Below are positions 27,095 through 35,602 of a stretch of 64,000 nt of DNA, piece by piece (the first letter of the stretch is position 1; every line of letters starts with the position of its first letter). A program made the position numbers and the translations under genes. Origin of the DNA: Comamonas resistens (GTDB lineage: Bacteria > Pseudomonadota > Gammaproteobacteria > Burkholderiales > Burkholderiaceae_C); NCBI RefSeq assembly GCF_030064165.1, contig NZ_CP125947.1, positions 2,666,001 to 2,730,000 of the forward strand, in the 5' to 3' direction. The notes beneath the pieces were generated by a model. It saw only the letters and a program-made list of their open reading frames with translations, had not been told where the DNA came from and searched no databases.

Positions 27095-27501
27095 CGTGCG
27101 CCCCCATGCCTGCCCCTGCGGGTGGTCCAGAAACCGGAGCGCGAGATCAGCACATGGCCGCCCACCCAACCGGCCATCAGCGGATGGCGCGTGGCAATCC
27201 GCCATTGCAACTGCCGGTACAGCCAGGTGTCGGGACGCCCACGCTTGAGGCGGCGCAGGATGCCGCCGCCGATGAAAACGCCCAGCGCCACGCCCAGGAC
27301 AACAAAGGTCGGCGCGATGGCAATCGTGCGGAACACCCAGGACAGCGGCGCGCCGACCACCAGGCCGGCAGCGCCGGACAGGCCGCAGCAAATCCACAAC
27401 TCGTCGGCGGTGAGGCCGCGCACGACCACCGGGTGCCTGTTGAGCCGGTGTGGAAGGAACGTGACCGTCCCATCGGCACGGACATGCTGTTGCTCGGACA
27501 T
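27091..27501 (-). CDS. ICE transfer protein, TIGR03750 family (TraL-like)
   Basis: 136 residues. Begins MSEQQHVRADGTVTFLPHRLNRHP, has two membrane helices at about 35-55 and 62-82, and ends in a basic tail containing RRLKRGRPDTWLYRQLQWR. The TraL/VirB3-like proteins anchor the VirB4 ATPase to the membrane. It lies 13 bp after the pilin-like gene. Confidence 0.85.
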   Translation of the reverse strand: MSEQQHVRADGTVTFLPHRLNRHPVVVRGLTADELWICCGLSGAAGLVVGAPLSWVFRTIAIAPTFVVLGVALGVFIGGGILRRLKRGRPDTWLYRQLQWRIATRHPLMAGWVGGHVLISRSGFWTTRRGRHGGAR

Positions 27502-27514
27502 GGCCCGTCCTCGC

Positions 27515-27874
27515 TTACAGGATGCCGGTGGCTTCGGTGAGCAGCCAGATGCCGATCACGAGCAGGACGGCGCCGATGGCGACCGTGAGGCCGAACTGGC
27601 CCCAGGTCTTGCGCCCGGTGTGGATTTCCGCGTAGGTGCCGTAGGCGTGATAGCACACGCCAATGAACATCGACGCCACCACCAGCAGAGCCACGAGCAT
27701 GATGATGTCGTAGCCGTAGTTCCTGATCGTTTCCATGATGCCGCTGCCAGCGCCGCGGGTTGGGTTTTCCAACTGCGGCAGCCCTTGCGCGAACGACAGC
27801 GCGGGCAGCGCGGCGGCACCCAGGGCGACGGCGGCGCGTTGGACAAAACGAGTAGTGAGGATGCGGTTTTGCAT
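27515..27874 (-). CDS. ICE transfer protein, TIGR03745 family (pilin/VirB2-like)
   Basis: 119 residues from ATG 27874. The cleavable signal ends near SFAQGLPQLENP. Two hydrophobic segments follow (about 50-70 and 90-110), as in VirB2/TraA-type pilins or TIGR03745 membrane subunits. It is the small hydrophobic gene just before the TraL-like gene, the usual pilin position. Confidence 0.8.
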   Translation of the reverse strand: MQNRILTTRFVQRAAVALGAAALPALSFAQGLPQLENPTRGAGSGIMETIRNYGYDIIMLVALLVVASMFIGVCYHAYGTYAEIHTGRKTWGQFGLTVAIGAVLLVIGIWLLTEATGIL

Positions 27875-27890
27875 GGTCAATCCCTTCAGG

Positions 27891-28124
27891 TCAGGAGAGG
27901 AGGAAGAAAGTCAGCACGAGGTACATCGCGACGAAGCGGATGCAGACGCCGAGGAACTGGCGCTGGTTGAGGCGGTTCTCGGCCCACCCCACGTAGGCCG
28001 TTCGGATGGCCCAGACGCCCCAGACGAGCAGAACCGCGAACACGACGCCGACCAGGACGGTCGCCATTGCGGACGGCGCGATGCCGCTGTTGGCTTGAAA
28101 TGCCGAGACCTGGGCACCGTTCAT
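27891..28124 (-). CDS. ICE transfer membrane protein, PFL_4701 family
   Basis: 77 residues with two membrane segments (about 20-42 and 60-76) joined by AYVGWAENRLNQRQFLG. This matches TIGR03758, a small protein between the RAQPRD and TIGR03745 genes in related ICEs. The start overlaps the preceding stop (ATGA). Possibly a second pilin-like or channel subunit. Confidence 0.82.
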   Translation of the reverse strand: MNGAQVSAFQANSGIAPSAMATVLVGVVFAVLLVWGVWAIRTAYVGWAENRLNQRQFLGVCIRFVAMYLVLTFFLLS

Positions 28125-28504
28125 GGCCTGCCCTGCACAGTCGTCGGCAGCGATGGCGGGACGGCCCGCTCGGTGCGGTACTCGCCGGCCAGTTCGGAAA
28201 GGTCGCGCGGCTGGGCGCGCGACGGGTTGAGATGGGCCTGGATACCAGCGCGCACACGGGCCAGATCAGTCAGCAGTCGTGGGTAATCGAAGTGGTAGCG
28301 CTCGCCCGGCTGGATGGCGGTTTGCACGGAGCTGTCCTTGACGGTGCGCTCCAGCGCATCGAGCTGGCGCAGCGCAGCAACCAGCTCCTGACGCTGCGCC
28401 GGGGACTCGGCCAACGCCATCGAAGACTGCCCCATCAGCAGGGCCGTCACGAGAAAAGTGGGCACGCCGCGATGCGCGGCGCGCAGCCAGATCGGAGCCA
28501 ACAT
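28121..28504 (-). CDS. RAQPRD family ICE protein
   Basis: 127 residues. The signal peptide ends near SMALAESPAQ. The family name sequence RAQPRDLSELAGEYR is present near the C-terminus. A periplasmic protein of unknown detailed role, always beside the small pilin-like genes in this ICE class. It is preceded by a 98-bp gap, so a transcript may start there. Confidence 0.88.
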   Translation of the reverse strand: MLAPIWLRAAHRGVPTFLVTALLMGQSSMALAESPAQRQELVAALRQLDALERTVKDSSVQTAIQPGERYHFDYPRLLTDLARVRAGIQAHLNPSRAQPRDLSELAGEYRTERAVPPSLPTTVQGRP

Positions 28505-28602
28505 CGCGCCATTCCTGTGTGATCAGCAATGGCTTGATCGTGGCGATCAGAGACGTATCAGGCCGCAAACAATAAGAACCTGCGGATGACCGGATTGATG
28601 GC

Positions 28603-29352
28603 CTAGAGGTACTTCTTGAAGCTCCCTGCAGTCAGGCTCACGGCCAGTCCCAGCAAGCCGGCGCTGGGCAGCAGGATCAGGAGCGGATGCACCGAGATCG
28701 GTAGCGCCAGGTACGTCACCCAAGGCAGTACGGCCAGCGGCATCAGACTGGCTTTCGCTCGGTGGTAGATAAAGCCGGACTCGCGGCCCGCGCCGAACCG
28801 GCGCACATCCCGCCTCACCAGTCCGTCGATCAAACCGACAAATGCCGCCGTGAAGATCAGCGGAAGCGTGAGCGCCAGGACCAACAGACGCACCAAAAAA
28901 GTGAGCGTGGTGAAGGCGGCAGCGATCAGGTAGCTTTCGGCCCAAACATAGACTTGGCTGATGAAGTAGCGGAAGTTTCGTGTCTGCCCCTGACTGGGCG
29001 CGCGGGCGCGCTCGGCGGTCTGGCTCATGCGCTCCAACAGCCCCGATCGCACGAACACCCATTCGTAGCCGGTGTCCACCAGCTCGTGCGCCGTTCGCCC
29101 CGGCTCCTGCACGACCACGCTGCGCGTGAAATGCTTGGACAGGTGCCCCAGCTCGTACTGCAACATTTGCTGGGAGTGCTGCCAGCCCTGGTCTTTCCAG
29201 AACAGGTGCATGCCGATGCACTCCATCAGGATCGAGAACAGCAGCGAGCCGACCAGTACCCCGAGCAGCCGGAACGGCAAGGTGATGGTGCCGACGGTCA
29301 AGCCCTGGCGGCGGTTCTGCTCGCGCTGCGCAGTCGAGGCGGCATCGCTCAT
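28603..29352 (-). CDS. ICE membrane protein, PFL_4697 family
   Basis: 249 residues with hydrophobic segments at about 25-50, 130-165 and 215-240. Family stretches include DQGWQHSQQMLQYELGHLS and RDVRRFGAGRESGFIYHRAK. It is encoded directly behind TraD with an ATGA overlap, which fits a TraD partner at the inner membrane. Confidence 0.82.
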   Translation of the reverse strand: MSDAASTAQREQNRRQGLTVGTITLPFRLLGVLVGSLLFSILMECIGMHLFWKDQGWQHSQQMLQYELGHLSKHFTRSVVVQEPGRTAHELVDTGYEWVFVRSGLLERMSQTAERARAPSQGQTRNFRYFISQVYVWAESYLIAAAFTTLTFLVRLLVLALTLPLIFTAAFVGLIDGLVRRDVRRFGAGRESGFIYHRAKASLMPLAVLPWVTYLALPISVHPLLILLPSAGLLGLAVSLTAGSFKKYL

Positions 29353-31532
29353 GGCGCGGCCTCTTCGCTGGCCGTGTCGCCCGTGTCGGTGATGGGTGTG
29401 GCGATGGCCGCCTCATCGATCAAGTCGTCCGGCAAGGCCGCGTCCTGCAAGACCGGGGAGCTGGTGAACTCCCACCATTGCGTGGCCTCGCTGTAGCTTT
29501 GGCGCATGTGCCCTGCCAGTTGCTGCAAGTCCGCCGGCATCACTTCATCCGGGTCTGGCGCCGGCAACGGCATGCGCACCTTCCAAAGCTGGCCGCCCTG
29601 CAGCAGCGCGAAGCACTGGCCTTTGGGCAGGCCGACGATGTGCGATGGCTCGATCATCGGCACGCTGGACATGCTGATGCGGTCCTGGGTGTTTGACGTA
29701 AAGTCTGTCGCTCCACGAATATCGGAGCTGTCGGTCGCGCCGCTGACGATGGTGGTCGTATAGACCTCGACCTTCGGCAACTGCCGGGTCAGCAATTCAG
29801 CGGTAGCCGTCTCGCGCACGCGCAGCATGAACAGGTTGTTGAAGTTGCCGATCACCTGACCGGCCTTCGCGCGGTTGCCGATGCGGGCTTCGATGTCCGA
29901 GAGCGTCTGTGTGTACGCGGTAACTTGTAGGCCAGCGCCGCCGCCCTTGTTGATCAGCGGAATGAACTCGTCGCCCATCAACTCGTTGAACTCATCGGCG
30001 TGGACGTTGATCGGCACGCGCGTGCCAGCCGATGCGCCCGGCAGACCGTCGTCGATCCCGTGCTTGTAGATGTGGCCGGCGACCGAAACCAGGTCGGAGA
30101 ACATGGAATTGCCGACCGCCGCGGCGACCTCGGCGTCGGACAGCGCGTCCAGGCCGACATAGACCACGGCGCGCTTTCGGATGACCTGCATCCAATCGAA
30201 GATCGGACGCGGGTCGGCCAGGTCGGAGTAGTTCGGGGCCAGAAGCTGGGCGATCTTGCCGCTGGTGAGCTTCTCCAGCAGGGGCAGCAGCGATGCGACG
30301 ATCTTGTCGAAGTAGGTCTTGTCGTAGCGCACTGCCGAGCGCAGGCCGTCGAGCACCGGGTCATAGTTGCGCGCCTGCGAGAGGTACTGCTCCAGCGCCA
30401 CCACGCGCTTTTCGCGCCCGATCATGTTGCGCGGGATGTTCTTTTCGTTGAGCTTGGCCTCGATCTGGACGATCACCTCCCAGGCCTTGGGCTCGGTCTT
30501 GGCGAAGTAGTGCTGGGCGTACTCGATGAACAGCGCATCGATGTTGATCACATGGCGCTGGATCAGCATGTAGTCCGGGCGCTGCCCCAGTTCCACCAGG
30601 GCGCGGGCGATGATGTTGACGAAGCGCCACGCAAACTCGCGAAATGCCGCGCTGTTGCCTTCCCCGGAGAGCTGCCCTGCAACACGGGTGGCCACCTCGC
30701 TGATGCGCCCAAAGCGGCCCACGGCGTTGTAGCGCGCGGAAATGTCCGGCCAGCCCAAATGGAAGACATAGAACTCGCCCTCGCGGCCCGCACGCTTGGC
30801 CTCGACGTACACCCGCTTCAAGAGATCGGCGTCGCCCTTGGGATCGATGACGATGACGACCTCGTGCTCGCCGTCGGCGTTCTTGCGCCGAATGTCCTGG
30901 GTCACGAACAACTCGGCCAACCGCGTCTTGCCCACGCGCGTGGTGCCCAGCACCAGCGAATGCCCGACGCGCTCACCCAGCGGCAGGCTGACGTCCACCT
31001 CATCGGGTTCGATGCCGTGCAGGCGCGGCAGGCCGCCCACAGGCGGCAGCGGGCGCACCGGGTTGAAAGGCACATCCCAGCCCGTGAGCGCGGGCAGCCG
31101 GGACAGCGGGAACGGCGCGAACTCCAGCCGTTCCTCCAGCCTGCGTGCCAGCCGGTAGGCCGGCGTTGGCTCGACGTAGCGGCGAAATTCCGGTCGGTAC
31201 GTCTGCATGAGCCTATGGGTGTGTTTCTGCTCCCACAGAAACCCGCGCCCCACGAACAGACGCTGCTGGCTGACCGGCACGTCCTTGCTGGTCATCACGT
31301 AGCGCGGCAAGCGGCGAATGTTGCGCCGGTAGCGCAGGATGACGCGGGCATCGCGGTAGCGGATGGCACCGTAGGCGCAGAACGCCAGCGCACTGCCGAC
31401 GCCCATGGCGGGGCTCAGCGCGAGCGACCACGGTGCCACCAAGGACAGAAACGCGGCGCCTGCACACGCCGCGACGGTATAGAACTCCACCGCTGGGCGC
31501 AGCAGAACCTCGACCGGCTGTTTCCCCGACAT
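29349..31532 (-). CDS. traD: TraD-type coupling protein (SXT/TOL subfamily)
   Basis: 727-residue coupling ATPase that brings the relaxase-DNA complex to the channel. Two membrane helices lie in the first 60 residues. Walker A GTTRVGKT is at 196-203, Walker B VVIVIDPKGD follows about 30 residues on, and the later NVHADEFNELMG motif is near 500. It is four bases after the TIGR03765 gene. Intact and of normal length. Confidence 0.93.
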   Translation of the reverse strand: MSGKQPVEVLLRPAVEFYTVAACAGAAFLSLVAPWSLALSPAMGVGSALAFCAYGAIRYRDARVILRYRRNIRRLPRYVMTSKDVPVSQQRLFVGRGFLWEQKHTHRLMQTYRPEFRRYVEPTPAYRLARRLEERLEFAPFPLSRLPALTGWDVPFNPVRPLPPVGGLPRLHGIEPDEVDVSLPLGERVGHSLVLGTTRVGKTRLAELFVTQDIRRKNADGEHEVVIVIDPKGDADLLKRVYVEAKRAGREGEFYVFHLGWPDISARYNAVGRFGRISEVATRVAGQLSGEGNSAAFREFAWRFVNIIARALVELGQRPDYMLIQRHVINIDALFIEYAQHYFAKTEPKAWEVIVQIEAKLNEKNIPRNMIGREKRVVALEQYLSQARNYDPVLDGLRSAVRYDKTYFDKIVASLLPLLEKLTSGKIAQLLAPNYSDLADPRPIFDWMQVIRKRAVVYVGLDALSDAEVAAAVGNSMFSDLVSVAGHIYKHGIDDGLPGASAGTRVPINVHADEFNELMGDEFIPLINKGGGAGLQVTAYTQTLSDIEARIGNRAKAGQVIGNFNNLFMLRVRETATAELLTRQLPKVEVYTTTIVSGATDSSDIRGATDFTSNTQDRISMSSVPMIEPSHIVGLPKGQCFALLQGGQLWKVRMPLPAPDPDEVMPADLQQLAGHMRQSYSEATQWWEFTSSPVLQDAALPDDLIDEAAIATPITDTGDTASEEAAP

Positions 31533-31536
31533 GGCT

Positions 31537-32085
31537 TCATTGCTCGATGCCGGTGGCTGTGATCAGCACCGGGTAATGGCGCAGACCCAGGCGCTCGGCC
31601 AGGTCGTCACCGACCACAGGCGCAAGGGGCACGCCCGGCACCAGGGCGCGCAGCCGTGCCAGGCCCTGCACGGTCTCGACGTTAACCACCAGGCCCACCG
31701 CGCCGCGCTCGCGCAGGGATGTTGCCTGGCGGCGCAGCCAGGCTTGGGACGCCTCGTCGTCGCCGACGACCACGAAAGGCCGCAGGCCCGGTGCCTCGAT
31801 CACCCGCCGCGCGACGGTGCCAAGCGTGAGCTTGGCACTGCGCACCGGCAACATCGCGGCCTCGTCCATGGGCGTGGCGGGCACCGGGAGCATCGGGATA
31901 GGCTGTCGGGCCGGAGCATCGGCGCGCGGCTGAAGGTTCAGAGCCTCGTAGTACGGCAGCGCCGATGTGCCGCCACGGTCTTCGACCACGATCAGCGGCT
32001 CGCCGGCGCTCGAGGCCAGTGGCAGAGCCGCCAGCAGCAAGAGCAGGCCCTTCAGCGTGAGGTTGGCCAGAGGGGGCTTCGTCAT
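31537..32085 (-). CDS. ICE transfer protein, PFL_4695 family
   Basis: 182 residues. The signal peptide ends near LASSAGEPLIVV. Family stretches are VEDRGGTSALPYYEAL and AVGLVVNVETVQGLARL, with the C-terminus RLGLRHYPVLITATGIEQ. This is TIGR03765, a periplasmic protein always next to traD. The start overlaps the transglycosylase stop. Confidence 0.83.
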   Translation of the reverse strand: MTKPPLANLTLKGLLLLLAALPLASSAGEPLIVVEDRGGTSALPYYEALNLQPRADAPARQPIPMLPVPATPMDEAAMLPVRSAKLTLGTVARRVIEAPGLRPFVVVGDDEASQAWLRRQATSLRERGAVGLVVNVETVQGLARLRALVPGVPLAPVVGDDLAERLGLRHYPVLITATGIEQ

Positions 32086-32687
32086 GGGGATGTCTCCTGG
32101 TGCGCGGCGAGGGCCGCGGCGGTTGGGTGCGTGCCCTGCACACGGGCAAGGTGGCGCGACACGCTGCGCCGGTAACGTGCGGCAGGTTCTCCGCCCGCAG
32201 GGCGGTGGTAGCGACCGATTGCCAGTAACCAGTCCTCGCCAGTGGTGTGCTGCTCCTTCAGAATTTCAGCGGCGAGGGCGAGGTTGCGGTATGGGTCGAG
32301 CAAGTCGCACGGGCTGACATAGCGCTGCTGGTGGTAGCCGAGGTTGATCTGACCCAGGCCCGCGTCGATGCGCGTGTGCGGCGTGGCGCGCATCGCCTGC
32401 TGCAAACCGGCGCAAGCGTCGGCGCGTGTGGCGTAACGACGCGACTGGCCAGCGACGTTGAGCGACCACGGCCATGGGACGATGCGCCCGTTGCGGCGGA
32501 TGCCGCTCTCCTGCAAGGCCACGGCGTAGAGCACCGTCGAGGGGATGCCTGCGCGCTGGGCGGCGAGTTGGTAGGCCGGTGGCGGAACCTCTTGGGCATG
32601 GGCGGCGCAGGCGTACAGGCCAGCAGCGAGCACCAGTGCGCGTAAGCACTGCGAAACGGAGGTGGCCGCTATGGCTGGCGTTGCCAT
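32082..32687 (-). CDS. Lytic transglycosylase of the transfer system
   Basis: 201 residues from ATG 32687. A signal peptide precedes an SLT domain: VLYAVALQESG carries the catalytic glutamate, with GLGQINLGYH and LLAIGRYHRPAG downstream. It opens peptidoglycan for the mating channel (VirB1 role). It overlaps the upstream gene by 19 bases. Confidence 0.88.
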   Translation of the reverse strand: MATPAIAATSVSQCLRALVLAAGLYACAAHAQEVPPPAYQLAAQRAGIPSTVLYAVALQESGIRRNGRIVPWPWSLNVAGQSRRYATRADACAGLQQAMRATPHTRIDAGLGQINLGYHQQRYVSPCDLLDPYRNLALAAEILKEQHTTGEDWLLAIGRYHRPAGGEPAARYRRSVSRHLARVQGTHPTAAALAAHQETSP

Positions 32688-33406
32688 TGGCCGTTCACCT
32701 CGCGCACGACTGCTGGAAGGTCGCCGGGCAAGCTCAGCGACAGCCACCGCCCGCCATCATGGTTGAGCGTGATGCCACCGCTGCGCACGCGCGCCGGATC
32801 GACGTTCGCACGCTTGGCCCAGTCGCGGATACGTGTGTCGTCTTGGCGGCTGCCAACCATGTACAGGTCGAACTCGGTGCCGGAGGATTGCAGGCGCTGC
32901 ACAAGCTGCCCGCAGGCCGCGCAGCCGTCCTTGACGAACACTGCTGTGCGGCCTGAACCGCGCAAGGGGTTGGCGCTTGTGCCGGCGCCGGGTTTTTCGT
33001 CAGGCAGGCTCACCCGCTGCATGCCGGGATTTAGGCGCTGCCAGGCCTCGTCGTAGGCACGCTGGTAGGCGAGCAGCTTCTCGACACGGCGCGCCTCGAT
33101 CTGCACCTGCAGTTCGGCGTAGCGGCGCCGTTCCTCGTCGGTGCGCGCCTCGATGCCCAGGGCGGACAGTGGGTCCAGGTTGGGCGAGTAGATGCCCAAC
33201 GGCCCGTCCATCAGTTCGCGATAACGCGCCCACTCCTGCGGTTGCAGGCCCCAGTTGCTTGCCACACGGTCGTCCAGGGTGCGGGCGATCAGCGAGCGCT
33301 CCTGACTTTGTGCATTGCGGGCGGGAGCCGTGGCCGGCTGCTGCGCCCAGGTGGGCAACTGGGCAGACGCGAGCAGAAGCGCGGAAAGGATGATGGCTGG
33401 CTTCAT
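32669..33406 (-). CDS. ICE transfer protein, PFL_4693 family (thioredoxin-like)
   Basis: 245 residues. The signal peptide ends near LPTWAQQP. A central conserved stretch is QEWARYRELMDGPLGIYSP. The C-terminal half has a CxxC (KDGCAACGQLVQRLQS) in a thioredoxin-like context, so a disulfide role in the periplasm is plausible. It is followed by the transglycosylase. Confidence 0.83.
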   Translation of the reverse strand: MKPAIILSALLLASAQLPTWAQQPATAPARNAQSQERSLIARTLDDRVASNWGLQPQEWARYRELMDGPLGIYSPNLDPLSALGIEARTDEERRRYAELQVQIEARRVEKLLAYQRAYDEAWQRLNPGMQRVSLPDEKPGAGTSANPLRGSGRTAVFVKDGCAACGQLVQRLQSSGTEFDLYMVGSRQDDTRIRDWAKRANVDPARVRSGGITLNHDGGRWLSLSLPGDLPAVVREVNGQWQRQP

Positions 33407-33420
33407 GTCGTGTCCTCAGC

Positions 33421-34062
33421 TCAAGGGATCGCCACGCGACGGGTCTGGTCGCCGGCCTGAAACACGGCGGAGTTGCCCTCGACCGCCTGAAAGCGCCATG
33501 GGCCGAGCGAATCGCCGGGCAGCAGCACCTCAAGCTGGTCGGGCGTGTAAGACCCGGCGCTCGGCGCAACGGACAGGCTGCGTTGACCAGCGCGAAGCTC
33601 GGCACCGACGATGCGAAATGGCAGTGGCGGCGGTTCTGGTTTGGCGGTGGGCCTGCTCGGTGAGCGCGGCTGAGCGGGTGCTGCTGCGCGCGCAACGGTC
33701 TGGCGCGTCTTGATTTGCTCGACCTCGGTGCGCAGCGCCTGAAGGTCGTCAGCAGCGGCATAGCCGCTCAGCGTTTTCTCGAACTGGGCAGCGCGTGCTT
33801 CCAGGAGTTCGCGGGTGTCTTTGAGGTCTGCCGCCGTTGCGACGGCTGGACGCTGCTGGATGGCATCAATGGTCTCGGCCAGGCCCATCGCCTGCGCTTC
33901 GAGACGTTGCAGGCGGGTATCAAGCTGATTCTGGTCGGCCTGCTCGTTCACCGCCTGGTAGCCGAGTGCGACGAAAACGCTGAGGCCGATCAGCCAGAGC
34001 CACATCAGGCTCTGCAACACCACGGCGGTGATCGGGCGACGGGGAGACTGCGCGGCATTCAT
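33421..34062 (-). CDS. ICE transfer-region protein with coiled coil
   Basis: 213 residues. One membrane helix (about 15-35), a coiled coil at about 40-125, a proline-rich linker (PSRPTAKPEPPP), then a small beta-rich domain (FRIVGAELRAGQRSLSV, LEVLLPGDSLGPWRFQAV). The layout resembles periplasm-spanning PilP/PilN-like adaptors. It is coupled by overlap to the PilL-like gene. Exact function unknown. Confidence 0.7.
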   Translation of the reverse strand: MNAAQSPRRPITAVVLQSLMWLWLIGLSVFVALGYQAVNEQADQNQLDTRLQRLEAQAMGLAETIDAIQQRPAVATAADLKDTRELLEARAAQFEKTLSGYAAADDLQALRTEVEQIKTRQTVARAAAPAQPRSPSRPTAKPEPPPLPFRIVGAELRAGQRSLSVAPSAGSYTPDQLEVLLPGDSLGPWRFQAVEGNSAVFQAGDQTRRVAIP

Positions 34063-34637
34063 GGCTGGCCTCCCGAAACCGAAGGCATCAGCGGAAACGT
34101 CTGCACCGCCTCGGCAACAGGCGGCTCGTGTGCGTGCTCGGCGGTCGCGCTGCCTCCAGCCTGCTCAAAGCAAATCTGCCGTGCCCGGTCATTCGCATGC
34201 AGTTCCCAGGCCGGGCCAGCCAGGGTGAGCAGCGCATCGCGCAAGGTCATGGGGCCAAGATGCAGGTGCGCCGCCGGCAGCGGGAGCGCATACAACTCGC
34301 TCACGGCGCGGGACGTCTCGCAAAGCTGGTAGCCGCTGCGTTTGAGCACATGCCGCAGGCCATCGCCCACCGTGGTGCGGGCGTCCTCGGGCATGGACAC
34401 GTCGATGGTCTGCAACAGCAAGTCACGCTGCGCCGCCGTGGGTGCCAGCTCGACCAGCGTGTAGCGGCCATAGCGCACGACGGGAATGAACTCGAGTGCC
34501 TCGGGTTCGGGAACGGAGGCGACTTCTTCTATGGCGTCTGGCACCAGCGGCGCGGTCGTGGTCGTGCAGCCGCTGGCCAGCGCTGCAGCCAGGAGACCAG
34601 CGCCGACCAGACACCGTGATACAGGGATTGCGGGCAT
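34059..34637 (-). CDS. pilL: PilL-like lipoprotein, TIGR03748 family
   Basis: 192 residues with lipobox ALASGC (Cys about 24). Conserved parts are FIPVVRYGRYTLVELAPTAAQRDLL and TVGDGLRHVLKRSGYQLCE, followed by LHLGPMTLRDALLTLAGPAW, which resembles secretin-associated N-domains. It is the first gene of the main transfer operon and faces the three-gene cargo operon divergently. Confidence 0.83.
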   Translation of the reverse strand: MPAIPVSRCLVGAGLLAAALASGCTTTTAPLVPDAIEEVASVPEPEALEFIPVVRYGRYTLVELAPTAAQRDLLLQTIDVSMPEDARTTVGDGLRHVLKRSGYQLCETSRAVSELYALPLPAAHLHLGPMTLRDALLTLAGPAWELHANDRARQICFEQAGGSATAEHAHEPPVAEAVQTFPLMPSVSGGQP

Positions 34638-34958
34638 GGCATCGGCTCTTCTGTTGCGATGCCGATACCTTGGCGGCGCGTCGCTGCGCGGTCAGCCAGG
34701 AATGCGAACTGGGTGGTGCCCGCTTTTCTGTCTTGGGGTAGTGCCGGGGGTGGCAATACGAAAGCGGAGACCGTCTCTATCTGTCATTCCTCGCCAACTT
34801 ACTTTGGGTTACATTGCCCGAGCATGTGCCTTTATTGGCCTTGCCTGCAAGGAATCGATCTGGATCAGGATATGCCCACAGGATCACTGCTCGCATGCTG
34901 TTGTGGGTCGATGGAATTTGGCGACTACCAAATTAGGTTCTAGGAGAAACAAAGCGGC
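34638..34958. other. Divergent intergenic region pilL-like / cargo operon
   Basis: 321 bp without a gene. It should hold the promoter of the transfer operon (leftward) and of the cargo operon (rightward). Besides the palindrome at 34839-34852 no convincing promoter pair was seen. The right half is more AT-rich than the left, so the cargo boundary is probably inside it. Confidence 0.6.
34839..34852. promoter_or_regulatory. 14-bp palindrome upstream of the cargo operon
   Basis: CCTTGC / GCAAGG arms with a CT spacer, about 107 bp before the first cargo gene. A possible operator; short enough to be chance. Confidence 0.35.
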
Positions 34959-35588
34959 ATGACGATTCGGTCACCTCATCGCGATGCACTGCGAATTTTG
35001 TTCGTCTTAAGAGCAGGAGGCAGCCCTGTCGAACCACCGACGGCTGAGCATGCTCTCGTCTTCAAAGGCGAAGCACGTCTACAAGCTTTCGATTTTTGGA
35101 TGCGAAATCCAGACTATCTTGCGGCGGAGTTGCTTGATTTGTTCGCAGAGACAAAGGACAAGAGCTACTACAAAGCAGCGCAGGTGATCTTGGACGACGA
35201 GGAGCCTGACCTCCGCCGTGTTCCTATGGTTCGGTACTTCTTTGGTGCCTATGAGCGGCTGGATGATGCCCTCTCGCTGCTAAGGTCCCGGGATCTGATT
35301 CGCATCACTGGCACCAAGGGAGCCAAAAACAAGGTCTTGGAGACAGATTTCGTTCTTACGAAGTCCGGCTATGACGTCTGCTCGACCGCAGTGTCGCAGG
35401 AGCCCATTCTTCAATGGTATGCGGATAGGGCTGCATTGGTAGCCAAGATCGCGGGTCCTATGGGTGGGACAGCTTTGAAACAAAAACAGTATCAGCGCGC
35501 GAGCTACGCAGAAACCAAGTTGGGCGGAGTTATCCCGGCCATCACCGAAGATGTACGAGTTCGCCTGATACAGCTGAAATCCGTGTAA
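34959..35588 (+). CDS. First gene of a three-gene ABC-ATPase/nuclease system (middle-component-like)
   Basis: 209 residues, mainly helical, no membrane segment or enzyme motif. The segment FFGAYERLDDALSLLRSRDLIRITG (residues about 89-113) looks like a winged-helix element, and the C-terminus is basic. Small helical proteins like this accompany SMC-like ATPases as kleisin- or winged-helix-type adaptors (the middle component of ABC three-component systems). ATG 34959 has AGGAG 12 bases upstream, rather long spacing. The next gene starts 14 bp after its stop, so they form an operon. The assignment rests on context; the family itself was not recognised. Confidence 0.6.
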   Translation: MTIRSPHRDALRILFVLRAGGSPVEPPTAEHALVFKGEARLQAFDFWMRNPDYLAAELLDLFAETKDKSYYKAAQVILDDEEPDLRRVPMVRYFFGAYERLDDALSLLRSRDLIRITGTKGAKNKVLETDFVLTKSGYDVCSTAVSQEPILQWYADRAALVAKIAGPMGGTALKQKQYQRASYAETKLGGVIPAITEDVRVRLIQLKSV

Positions 35589-35602
35589 CGATGGGGAGAA
35601 AT

